Shown here: in pieces, positions 8,101 through 15,454 of the stretch
How positions within the stretch are numbered: position 1 is the first letter of the stretch
How the letters are laid out: every line of letters starts with the position of its first letter
From: JACQWR01 sp964614365
Lineage (GTDB): Bacteria > Desulfobacterota > Syntrophia > Syntrophales > JACQWR01
DNA: 33,280 bases
Direction of reading: 5' to 3'
Assembly (NCBI GenBank): GCA_964614365.1
Contig: CAZTLA010000009.1
Span: forward strand, 1 to 33,280
Translations under genes and position numbers: made by a program
The notes under the pieces: model-generated
Told to the model about the DNA's origin: nothing
What the model saw: the letters and a program-made list of their open reading frames with translations, nothing else
Database searches by the model: none

Positions 8101-8430
8101 ATGGAGAAGGCTATGGAGAAGAAAACGGTAAAGTGCGTGGTGATCGTCACGGAAGCCGCCATTAAATCGGAGCTACTGGATTTTATGGTATCTCTTGGCG
8201 CTAAAGGCTATACCATTGACACTGTCTGCGGCAGGGGCGATCGCGGCGTTCGGGACGACGATGGCCTCCTGGGCGACTATTTGCAGAGCGTAAAAATCGA
8301 AGCAGTCGTTTCCGCGGAGGTCGCGGATAAAATAGTTTTCGCGGTTGTAGAAAAGTTCTTCAAAGACTACGCAGGCATCGCCTATATGTATGACGTGCAG
8401 GTCTTACGGGAGAAAAAATTCCACCCATGA
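8101..8430 (+). CDS. sbtB: PII-like signalling protein, SbtB type
   Basis: A 109-residue trimeric PII-fold protein expected to bind adenine nucleotides and gate the neighbouring SbtA transporter. The PII features are a first strand (VKCVVIVTEAA), the GAKGYTIDTVCGRGDRGVR segment leading into the T-loop, and a second half with VKIEAVVSAEVADKIVFAVVEKFF. The C-terminal redox CGxxGC loop known in some cyanobacterial SbtB proteins is absent. An alternative start is the second ATG at 8113 (MEKKTVK). Two bases separate it from the sbtA stop, so translation is probably coupled. Confidence 0.85.
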   Translation: MEKAMEKKTVKCVVIVTEAAIKSELLDFMVSLGAKGYTIDTVCGRGDRGVRDDDGLLGDYLQSVKIEAVVSAEVADKIVFAVVEKFFKDYAGIAYMYDVQVLREKKFHP

Positions 8431-8494
8431 GGAACAAGATTGGACAGAGGTGGGCGCCGGCTGGTTGTCGCCAGCCAGCCAGTTGAAGACCTGC

Positions 8495-8523
8495 TTGACA
8501 CATCGGACCCCTTTTCCTATACT
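8495..8523 (+). promoter_or_regulatory. Near-consensus sigma-70 promoter for the + strand ferredoxin/partner pair
   Basis: TTGACA (8495-8500), a 17-base spacer and TATACT (8518-8523). This is one of the best promoters in the window. It lies in the 167-base gap after sbtB and 75 bases before the GTG of the ferredoxin-domain gene. It implies that the pair at 8598-10069 is transcribed independently of sbtAB. Confidence 0.7.
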
Positions 8524-8597
8524 CCCCGCACCATGGAAATAGTCCTTATCTATTTTCTGAAAGAACGCCGGGCCGCCGGTGTTGCGGCAGGAGAGCA

Positions 8598-9413
8598 GTG
8601 GTGGATATTGATAAAGCCAAATGCGTCGGCTGCGGCAATTGCCACCTCATCTGCACCATGGGGGCGATTTCCCTCGGTGCCGACGGCCGGTCCGTCGTGA
8701 ATCAAGATGAATGCGTGGAGTGTTCGACCTGTTACCGGGTATTGCGCAATGAGGGATACCCGCCCTGGTTCGTGCGCGCCATCCGGAAGGTGCTTTTCTT
8801 CTTCCGGTTGGGACACCTGGCGGAGGTTGACCTCTGCCCGACCGGGGCACTGACGCCGCCCGATCTGACCTGGCCCCGGAGCGTCCGGGCCGTCTTCAGC
8901 AACCCCTCCGTCGTTCATCCGGGCACCGGCGTGGCCGGGCGCGGGACCGATGAGATCAAGAGCAACGACGTCACCGGGCGGCTGCAGCAGGGCGTGGCGG
9001 GCCTTGTGGTCGAAATCGGCCGGCCCGGGATCGGTGCCTTCTTCCGGGATATCGAGAAGGTTGCTGTGGCCCTGGCGTCCCTTGCACCCGTATTCGAACC
9101 GGATAACCCCGTCACCCAGCTCATGACCGACGTCCGCACGGGTCGGATCAAAGAAGAAGTCCTGAACGAAAAAGTCCTCTCGGCCATCATCGAGTGCAAA
9201 ACAAGCCTGGGGGAGATCCCTGCCTTTCTGGGCGTCCTGGAGAAGGTGCAGCATGAAGTGGATACGGTGATCAGCATCGGCGTCGCCTCCCGGTGTCTTC
9301 CTGACGGCGCCATCCCTCACGAGCGAATGCTGCGGGATGCCGGCTATACCCTGTCGCTAAACGGCAAAACCAACCTCGGCCTGGGAAGGCCGCGATTTAA
9401 GGAAGCCCTATGA
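8598..9413 (+). CDS. Ferredoxin-domain protein with conserved unknown C-terminal domain (copy A)
   Basis: A 271-residue probable electron carrier or Fe-S subunit. The N-terminus holds a first [4Fe-4S] set at C9, C12, C15 and C19. A second set, C39, C42 and C45, is split from its fourth cysteine (C80, CPTGAL) by a ~34-residue stretch containing the hydrophobic run AIRKVLFFFRL. The rest (about residues 90-271) is a domain I cannot name, with GRGTDEIKSNDVTG, EIGRPGIGAFFRD, NPVTQLM and GKTNLGLGRP. The same domain is found in the minus-strand copy at 17567-18322, whose second cluster lacks the insertion. Start: GTG at 8598 with AGGAGA upstream. The stop overlaps the next start (ATGA), so the pair is translationally coupled. 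Confidence 0.85.
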   Translation: MVDIDKAKCVGCGNCHLICTMGAISLGADGRSVVNQDECVECSTCYRVLRNEGYPPWFVRAIRKVLFFFRLGHLAEVDLCPTGALTPPDLTWPRSVRAVFSNPSVVHPGTGVAGRGTDEIKSNDVTGRLQQGVAGLVVEIGRPGIGAFFRDIEKVAVALASLAPVFEPDNPVTQLMTDVRTGRIKEEVLNEKVLSAIIECKTSLGEIPAFLGVLEKVQHEVDTVISIGVASRCLPDGAIPHERMLRDAGYTLSLNGKTNLGLGRPRFKEAL

Positions 9414-10069
9414 CCAACACGCTGCACCGCCGGGGCGCACCCGAGGACATGAAGCATGATTATGTGATTTTCGTCCACACGGCGAAGGGGATAAACCGCG
9501 AGGGGTCGGCCCCGCAGATCCGCGCGTTCATGGAGATCTGCCGGAAATACCAGCCGGTCAATATGGGCGACGTCAAGCAGGGGAGCGTGCTCCAGGACGA
9601 TATCACGGCCGACGGGCTTATCGCCGGGATCGGGGACGGCACGGTGGGGAGCGCCGTCTTCACCGAACTCGATACCCTTCAGAAGGTCGTGGAGGAGCTG
9701 ATCCGGGCCGATCTCGGCTTGTGCATCAACATCAGCGGTCTTCTGGAGGAAGTGCAGGAGTGCTGCCGGAAGGCGGGGACCACCCGCCACAGCGCCGAAC
9801 ACTCCCTCGGCGTCTGGGGGGCGAAGGACCGCCTGCCGGAGCGGGAGATTCTGGAATTCAATACCCTGTGCGGCCACGGGATGGTTTCCTTTAATCTTAT
9901 ACGCAAAATGATCGAGGAGGTCAAAATGAGGCGCATTCTGCCCAGGCAGGCGGCGCGGCTGATGGCCAAGTGCTGCGAGTGCGGCGCCTTCAATCCCGCC
10001 CGTGCGGAGGCGCTCCTTGCGCGCATGCAGGAGCGGGGATTTCTCTTTACTACAGAGATTCCACGTTAA
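9410..10069 (+). CDS. Conserved protein of unrecognised family, partner of the ferredoxin-domain protein (copy A)
   Basis: A 219-residue cytoplasmic protein, about 35-40% identical by eye to the minus-strand protein at 16806-17453. Conserved blocks are LHRRG at the N-terminus, GSAP near residue 35, NxGDxKxG near 57, DGT, an ISG turn, RHSAEHSLGVWG near 130, CGHGM near 155 and KCCECGAFN near 190. The invariant His and Cys residues could bind a metal or Fe-S cluster, but this is inference. I do not recognise the family and assign no function. It overlaps the upstream ferredoxin-domain gene by four bases. Its last 20 bases overlap the end of the convergent tctA gene. Confidence 0.8.
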   Translation: MTNTLHRRGAPEDMKHDYVIFVHTAKGINREGSAPQIRAFMEICRKYQPVNMGDVKQGSVLQDDITADGLIAGIGDGTVGSAVFTELDTLQKVVEELIRADLGLCINISGLLEEVQECCRKAGTTRHSAEHSLGVWGAKDRLPEREILEFNTLCGHGMVSFNLIRKMIEEVKMRRILPRQAARLMAKCCECGAFNPARAEALLARMQERGFLFTTEIPR

Positions 10070-11573
10070 TATCCACTCTCCCGTAACCGGCCTTCTTCAT
10101 CATCCAGCGGAACAGCGGCGTCAGATAAGCCATGATGGCTGCGGACATGAACAAAAGCGTGATGGGACGGGTGAAGAAGATGCTCGGATCTCCTCCCGAC
10201 AGCATGAGGGACTGACGCAAAGAGTTCTCCGACAGGCGTCCCAATACCAAGGCCAGGACCAGGGGCACAATGGGGTACCGAAGCTTGTTCATGACGTAGC
10301 CTAACAGACCGAAGCCAAGCATCATCCAGACATCGAACAAGCTGCTATTCACGGTAAAGGCGCCGATCGAGGCGAAGATCACGATAAAGCCCATGAGGAT
10401 CGTATAGGGCACCCGCAGAAGTGATACGAACAGCGGGATGAGAAAGATATTCATCAGCACCAGGAGGAGATTCCCGATGAACTTGCTCGAAATCAGTCCC
10501 CAGACCAGATCGGCGTTGTTCTGGAAGAGCAGCGGTCCGGGACGGATGCCCCACATCATGAAACCGGCCAGCATGATGGCCGTTGTGGGGGAACCCGGAA
10601 CGCCGAGGGCGAGCAGCGGGGCGAAGCCGCTGATCGAGGCGGCGTTGTTGGCCGACTCGGGCGAGGCGACCCCCTCGATCGCCCCGGCGCCGAACTTTTC
10701 CGGATGTTTGGAGACGCGCTTCTCGCCGAGGTAGGCCAGAAACGATGCGGTCGTGATGCCGCCGGCGGGGATCAGGCCGATGAAAAATCCGATGACGCCT
10801 CCCCGAAAGATCGCCCAGCGCGACGCTACCCAGTCGTCCCAGGTGAGGAACATGTCCTTCAGAGGGATCTTCTCTTTGAGCAGTTCCCCCTCTTCCGGTT
10901 TTTCCAGGCTGTTGAAGACCTCGGCCAGGCCGAAGATCCCGCAGATGATGACGATGAAGTCGAACCCGCCCAGCAACTGGGGAACGCCGAAGACGAAGCG
11001 GGGGGCGCCGCTCACCACGTCGAGCCCGATGATGGCCAGGAAGAGACCCGCCAGTGTGGAGATGATGATCTTGATGGGATCGCCCCCGCCGAAGACGGTG
11101 AGCAATCCGAAGGCCATCATGGTCAGACCGAAGTATTCGGGCGGTCCGAACCGGAGGGCGAATTTGGCCAGGGCCGGCGCAAAGGCCATCAGCAGGACTA
11201 CGGAAAGCGTTCCGGCCAACCAGGAGCCGATCGCGGCTACGGAGAGGGCCGCCCCGGCCCGTCCTTGTTTGGCCATCTGGTAACCGTCAAGACAGGTCAT
11301 GACCGACGATGATTCGCCGGGGACGTTGATTAAAACCGAAGTGATCGTGCCGCCGTAGGCGACCCCATAATAGATCCCGGCGAACAGGATGATCGCCGAG
11401 GTGGGGTTGACCGAAAAGGTCAAGGGGAGCAGGAGGGCGACCGCCGTGGGCGCGCCGATGCCCGGCAAGACCCCGACGAGCTGCCCCACGAAGCAGCCGG
11501 CCAGACAGTACAACAGGTTCTCCCAGGTCAGGGAGATGGCGAAACCCATCATCAGATTGTTCCAGAGCTCCAT
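10050..11573 (-). CDS. tctA: Tripartite tricarboxylate transporter, large permease subunit TctA
   Basis: Large membrane subunit of a tripartite tricarboxylate transporter, which imports organic acids using an ion gradient and a periplasmic receptor. The 507-residue size is typical. About twelve hydrophobic segments are visible, with the family glycine-rich motif GVLPGIGAPTAVALLLPLT near residue 35, YGGTITSVLINVPGE, and the second-half repeat GFAPLLALGVPGSPTTAIML. It follows tctB by 13 bases with an AAGGG ribosome site and closes the minus-strand operon. The final 20 bases overlap the convergent + strand gene. The substrate is not deducible from sequence. The cluster's FCD-type regulator and nearby malate dehydrogenase favour a small carboxylate. 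Confidence 0.96.
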   Translation of the reverse strand: MELWNNLMMGFAISLTWENLLYCLAGCFVGQLVGVLPGIGAPTAVALLLPLTFSVNPTSAIILFAGIYYGVAYGGTITSVLINVPGESSSVMTCLDGYQMAKQGRAGAALSVAAIGSWLAGTLSVVLLMAFAPALAKFALRFGPPEYFGLTMMAFGLLTVFGGGDPIKIIISTLAGLFLAIIGLDVVSGAPRFVFGVPQLLGGFDFIVIICGIFGLAEVFNSLEKPEEGELLKEKIPLKDMFLTWDDWVASRWAIFRGGVIGFFIGLIPAGGITTASFLAYLGEKRVSKHPEKFGAGAIEGVASPESANNAASISGFAPLLALGVPGSPTTAIMLAGFMMWGIRPGPLLFQNNADLVWGLISSKFIGNLLLVLMNIFLIPLFVSLLRVPYTILMGFIVIFASIGAFTVNSSLFDVWMMLGFGLLGYVMNKLRYPIVPLVLALVLGRLSENSLRQSLMLSGGDPSIFFTRPITLLFMSAAIMAYLTPLFRWMMKKAGYGRVDINVESL

Positions 11574-11586
11574 GGATAGACCCTTT

Positions 11587-12039
11587 CTACCAACCGATCA
11601 GGCCTGTGTGCAGCCGAATATCCAGCCACTGGCCAAAAACGAAGTGAATGAAGATGGCCGATCCCAGGGCCATCAGACCGCACATCCACAGCTTGTGCTT
11701 CCCGATGACCTTCATGGCCGCAGCCGTACAGAGGGACAGGCCGACCGAAATTCCCAAGATCGGGAGAAGCAGAAAGGCGATGACGATCAATGCCAGCATC
11801 TGGAATCCCAGTTTTGACCTCGGCAATAGGAACGTTTCTTGTTCGGCGCTGTTTTTCTTCCTGAACGTCTTGACGATTTCGATCATGCCGCCGATCAGGA
11901 TGCAGATGCCGATAAGGAGCGGCAAGAATCCGGGCCCCGGCCCCAGCTCGGTGTAGTATTGAAGCGGGATGGAAAAAACGATGATGAAAAGGCCGAGCAG
12001 CAAAACCGCCCATGCCCCGATGAACTCAGCGCGCCACAT
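11587..12039 (-). CDS. tctB: Tripartite tricarboxylate transporter, small permease subunit TctB
   Basis: A 150-residue small membrane subunit with four hydrophobic segments (AWAVLLLGLFIIVFSI, FLPLLIGICILIGGMIEIV, MLALIVIAFLLLPI, then LMALGSAIFIHFVFG) and the GPGPGFLP motif typical of TctB. The ATG at 12039 is chosen over an upstream in-frame start at 12090 because AAGGAGAG lies at the right distance. It sits between tctC, 114 bases upstream, and tctA, 13 bases downstream. Confidence 0.92.
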   Translation of the reverse strand: MWRAEFIGAWAVLLLGLFIIVFSIPLQYYTELGPGPGFLPLLIGICILIGGMIEIVKTFRKKNSAEQETFLLPRSKLGFQMLALIVIAFLLLPILGISVGLSLCTAAAMKVIGKHKLWMCGLMALGSAIFIHFVFGQWLDIRLHTGLIGW

Positions 12040-12153
12040 GCCTTTACTCTCCTTGTCTGGCGTTTCACCATGGATGCCGCAACGGGTCATTCCGCCATGC
12101 CTTTGATGACCCGCCGCGATGTCGCAATAGACCGTTGACCCGGAGTGAATCTC

Positions 12154-13140
12154 TTATTTCAGGAGCCCCAGATCTTTCAGGATATCCGCAAAAATCTTCT
12201 CGTTGCTGGCTACGAATTTTGCAGCGTCTTTGCTCCCCAGGAACAAGGGGCTTAACATGTACTTCTTCAAATAGTTATCTTGCCAGGCCGCTGAATCGCT
12301 CAAGCGCTTCATCATATTTTCATAGTAGGCCGCAACTTCCGGGGCAATCTTCGGAGGTGCGGCGATGGCGCGGAAGAAATCGAATTCGAATTTATACCCG
12401 CTCTCCATGAAGGTGGGGACGGTATTGAGGAGGGCGACGCGTTTATCGTTGGCTACGGCTATGGGCCTGACCATCTTGGCTTCATACTGGGGGATGTATT
12501 CGCTCGGGTTGGCCCAGATCGCGCTCACATGCCCTCCCAGAAGCGCCGTGATGCACTCGCCGCCGCTGTTGAAGGGGATATAGCGCACCTTGATGTCCGC
12601 CGCCCTCTCGAAGAGGCGGTTGCACATCTGGTCCTCTTGACCCGTTGCCGTCCCGCCGATGGTCACCGTGCCCGGCTGCTTCTTTGCCGCAGCCACGATA
12701 TCCTGAATAGTCTTGAAGGGAGAATCCGCCTTGACGACGATGAACTGCTCATCCTTGGCAAGGTTGGCGATCACTGTGAGATCCTTGTACGTTGCCGCCC
12801 CTTTTCCTACGGTCAGCGGACCGCTGACCTGCCCGGAGATAAAGGTCAAAAGCATATGATCGTTGCCCGGCGACTGAGCGACCGCCGTCGTCCCGATCGT
12901 GGCGCTTCCACCCGGCTTATTCTCGATCACGAAGCGCTCGGGACACAGCTTCTCGCTCTTGATGACGTTGTCCATGGCACGGGCGTACACATCGCTGCCG
13001 CCGCCGGCCGCATAGGGAACGACGACCGTGATCGGTTTGGTCGGTTTGAATTCGGCAGCCTGCACGCCGACGCTGAACAGGGACAACGCAACCACCATGA
13101 TCGCCTGCAATACTTTTCCTCTGTACGGGCTCGTTTTCAT
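12154..13140 (-). CDS. tctC: Tripartite tricarboxylate transporter substrate-binding protein TctC
   Basis: A 328-residue periplasmic receptor that binds the organic acid and delivers it to TctAB. A signal peptide is evident (KTSPYRGK, then a hydrophobic core, then GVQAAEF). The mature protein begins with the family hallmark PITVVVPYAAGGGSD and contains the usual second-lobe features (GTVTIGGTATGQEDQ, RVALLNTVPTFMESG). The start has a strong AAAAGGAGG site. It lies 39 bases after the CooS-like gene, so uptake and redox genes appear to share one transcript. Residues that would set ligand choice cannot be read with confidence. Confidence 0.95.
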   Translation of the reverse strand: MKTSPYRGKVLQAIMVVALSLFSVGVQAAEFKPTKPITVVVPYAAGGGSDVYARAMDNVIKSEKLCPERFVIENKPGGSATIGTTAVAQSPGNDHMLLTFISGQVSGPLTVGKGAATYKDLTVIANLAKDEQFIVVKADSPFKTIQDIVAAAKKQPGTVTIGGTATGQEDQMCNRLFERAADIKVRYIPFNSGGECITALLGGHVSAIWANPSEYIPQYEAKMVRPIAVANDKRVALLNTVPTFMESGYKFEFDFFRAIAAPPKIAPEVAAYYENMMKRLSDSAAWQDNYLKKYMLSPLFLGSKDAAKFVASNEKIFADILKDLGLLK

Positions 13141-13179
13141 CGCTCTTCCTCCTTTTCTGTTAATAGAAAAGCCTACCGA

Positions 13180-14910
13180 TTATCGCTTCCAGTACGTCCA
13201 GGGACGATCCTCCATGCCCGGATCATCCGCATGGTTGAAAACCTTTAGTATCATCCTTGCCTTCGCCAAGGGCTCCATCTTCTTGTCCCGGTGTACAATC
13301 AGTTTAGCGCCGAATTTCTCAGTGCACAATTGCGAGAGCGCCTCCATTGTTCTGGGACTTCCCGTTACGGGAAGAGAAGGCCAGAAGTAGGTCGAAACGC
13401 CCATTGCCACCATGCTCAGTGCCCCGGCCACCTCGGCGTTCCGGTTGGCCTCGGCGAAGCAGGCCAGGATCGGCAACTCCTTGAGGGGCTTTTTGGCCGT
13501 CGCGGAGAGGGACAGCAGAAACTCGATCAATGCGCCGTTTTCAGCGGGTCCGATATCAATGACGGCAGGCAGGTTCTTGCCGGCGGCTTTGAGAAGATTC
13601 GCCACCCCCTTGCCGCAGTGCTTCTTAGCCTCACGGGGATTGAGGAAGCCGTATTTTGCCAGGCTGACGCTCGCATCGCCCTCGGAGATGCACAGAATGT
13701 CGTCTTTCAGGAATTCCTGCGCCATAGCCGTAAAGGGCAGGTCTTGAGTGAATTTCACATTGTTCGTTCCCGCGAGAATCGCAATCCCCTTGATGTCTCC
13801 CTTATTCAAGGCGGCGGCGATCTTATTCGCATCCATATCGGCGGCGGAAAAACCCAGAAGGGCGGTTTCTTTGGCCGCCGGTATGTCCCTTTTTATGGAA
13901 CGGCGGACGTCAAAGGACGCTACGGCCTTTTCTACGATCTCCTTAGCGAAAGCATCGGGGTTGCGTTTCTTCAGCGTTTCCGTCGGGACGACGACGACGT
14001 TGAACTCTGCGGCAATTGCCGCAAGGGAGGGATTGACAAATTGGTCGCCCGTTACGATCAGGTCAACGGCGCCGGTCATCAGGGGCAGTTCCTGGGAGCC
14101 GTAGCTTGTCACCGGGGCAAACCGGTAAGCCCCCAGCAGGGGGTCGGTGCAAACGCCCGCAACCGATACCTTCCTTTTTGCCGCTGCCGCTGCGATTGTT
14201 GCCTTCAGAAGGGGAGAGAGGGGACCATACAGCAGGATGTTCGCCTGCCCTTTCTTCAGGATGCCCATGTTTACGTCAATCTCCGCCGGCGCCGCGCCGA
14301 AGGCGGCTTTCTTCAGACCGCCCTGGAGTTTCCGGGCAAACGCGCCGAGAAGGGCGGCCTTGAAAGCCCAGAGGAGCGTCTCCTCGACGCCGGTGACGCC
14401 GCCTTCCACTTTTTGAGAGGCCTTGAAGATATCCCTGGCCACGCCTTCGGGATAGATTCCGGCCTCTTCCCAGGCGGCAAGCAGGGGCTTGGGGAACGCC
14501 TTCCTCATGCCGTCGCCGCCGTTCTTCAGGAGGGCTTCGATCTCGGCAATGATGCGGTTTGTTCTGACCTTGTCCTTGGGCTTTATCGCCCCGGAGCTGA
14601 TCCCGGTTGCCATATCGCCGACCTGATCCAGGGAGGCCATGACCCCCTTAAGGACCAGTTTCAGAAGGCTCTGTACGGCGAGAATATCCTTATCCTTCCC
14701 GCAGACGCCTAATTTGTTCGCATCACGAAAGGGATGGCTGATGCAGGGGCCCTGGAGGCAATCCCGACAGCTTAAGCCCGATTCACAGAAACCGCATTCG
14801 GGGAGCTGTCCCTCGAAGCGGTCCCACGCCAATTTCGTACCTCTGTCTGCCGCTTTCGGCAGGAAATGCTCTGCTGCGCTGTCGGCGGTTTTTTTCTGGA
14901 TGAACTCCAT
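13180..14910 (-). CDS. CooS-like carbon monoxide dehydrogenase homologue lacking the C-cluster ligands
   Basis: A 576-residue homologue of the Ni-containing CO dehydrogenase catalytic subunit. The N-terminus aligns residue for residue with CooS. C48, C51, C56 and C70 match the B-cluster ligands, and C39 plus C42 form the CxxC spacing associated with a [2Fe-2S] D-cluster. From my memory of the Carboxydothermus CooSII sequence, every C-cluster ligand is replaced. His261 falls in YGPLSPLL, Cys295 aligns with T255 (next to C254), Cys333 with F291, Cys446 with T382 (AGTNNVKF), Cys476 with D412 (SEGDASVS) and Cys526 with A456 (IGPAENG). The catalytic His/Lys segments are also altered. CO oxidation is therefore unlikely; an electron-relay scaffold or a new active site is possible. 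The ATG at 14910 has AAAGGAGA. It lies between a CooF-like gene and tctC. Confidence 0.9.
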   Translation of the reverse strand: MEFIQKKTADSAAEHFLPKAADRGTKLAWDRFEGQLPECGFCESGLSCRDCLQGPCISHPFRDANKLGVCGKDKDILAVQSLLKLVLKGVMASLDQVGDMATGISSGAIKPKDKVRTNRIIAEIEALLKNGGDGMRKAFPKPLLAAWEEAGIYPEGVARDIFKASQKVEGGVTGVEETLLWAFKAALLGAFARKLQGGLKKAAFGAAPAEIDVNMGILKKGQANILLYGPLSPLLKATIAAAAAKRKVSVAGVCTDPLLGAYRFAPVTSYGSQELPLMTGAVDLIVTGDQFVNPSLAAIAAEFNVVVVPTETLKKRNPDAFAKEIVEKAVASFDVRRSIKRDIPAAKETALLGFSAADMDANKIAAALNKGDIKGIAILAGTNNVKFTQDLPFTAMAQEFLKDDILCISEGDASVSLAKYGFLNPREAKKHCGKGVANLLKAAGKNLPAVIDIGPAENGALIEFLLSLSATAKKPLKELPILACFAEANRNAEVAGALSMVAMGVSTYFWPSLPVTGSPRTMEALSQLCTEKFGAKLIVHRDKKMEPLAKARMILKVFNHADDPGMEDRPWTYWKR

Positions 14911-14978
14911 AGTGCGTCTCCTTTTCTCAGCGACCAATCCGGTCAGACGTTAATCATGCGGCAACCCCAAGAATCCGA

Positions 14979-15431
14979 TTAAAACTTCTTTTTCCGATAG
15001 TCCTTTCGCTCTACCATGTTAAGAGCCCCAGTGGGGCAGATCTCCGCGCAGATGGGATATCCCATGTTCCGGCAGCGGTCGCACTTGATTGCCACCTTCT
15101 GAGAAGGCGAGGGATAAATGATGCCGAAAGGACACACCATAACGCACATCCAGCAGGCGATGCAGGTCGGCTCGTTGACGTAAATCAGTCCTGTTTCCGG
15201 GTCTCGTAGCATGGTTCCGTTGGGACAGGCATCGAGGCAGGGGGCGTCCTCACAATGTCGGCATTGCAGGGCAAAGGGCTTGCCTTCCACATAAACACGG
15301 GGCACCGGGCAGGGCTCCTCATTGATTGCCCCGGCCAGTTCCCTGGACAGGGAGGCGATTTCCGTCCCGCACCAGAGCTCGCACTGATGGCATCCCGTAC
15401 ACTTCGTTTTATCCACCATGAGCACTTTCAC
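14979..15431 (-). CDS. CooF-like polyferredoxin (4Fe-4S dicluster electron-transfer subunit)
   Basis: A 150-residue iron-sulfur protein of the CooF/HycB/DmsB type, which passes electrons between a catalytic subunit and a partner. Sixteen cysteines form four cluster sets: CTGCHQCELWC near residue 11, CRHCEDAPCLDACP near 57, CIACWMCVMVCP near 90, and CDRCRNMGYPICAEICP near 116. The GTG start at 15431 follows GGAGG at five bases. It is 68 bases upstream of the CooS-like gene and 23 bases downstream of the flavoprotein gene, the order FNOR-CooF-CooS known from NAD-linked CO dehydrogenase clusters. With the CooS homologue altered, its electron source or sink is uncertain. Confidence 0.92.
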   Translation of the reverse strand: MKVLMVDKTKCTGCHQCELWCGTEIASLSRELAGAINEEPCPVPRVYVEGKPFALQCRHCEDAPCLDACPNGTMLRDPETGLIYVNEPTCIACWMCVMVCPFGIIYPSPSQKVAIKCDRCRNMGYPICAEICPTGALNMVERKDYRKKKF

Positions 15432-15454
15432 GTTTTCCTCCTAATAGTTGCGAA

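Noticed and set aside
8440..8700. + strand ORF of 86 codons after sbtB
   Set aside because: It overlaps the promoter at 8495-8523 and the start of the ferredoxin-domain gene in another frame; no ribosome site or family.
13291..14712. Long + strand ORF of 473 codons
   Set aside because: It lies wholly antisense to the CooS-like gene, whose minus-strand product has clear homology; the antisense product is His/Gly/Arg-rich and resembles nothing known.
13180..14910. Annotation of the CooS homologue as an active carbon monoxide dehydrogenase
   Set aside because: None of the C-cluster ligand positions carries the required residue in my alignment.
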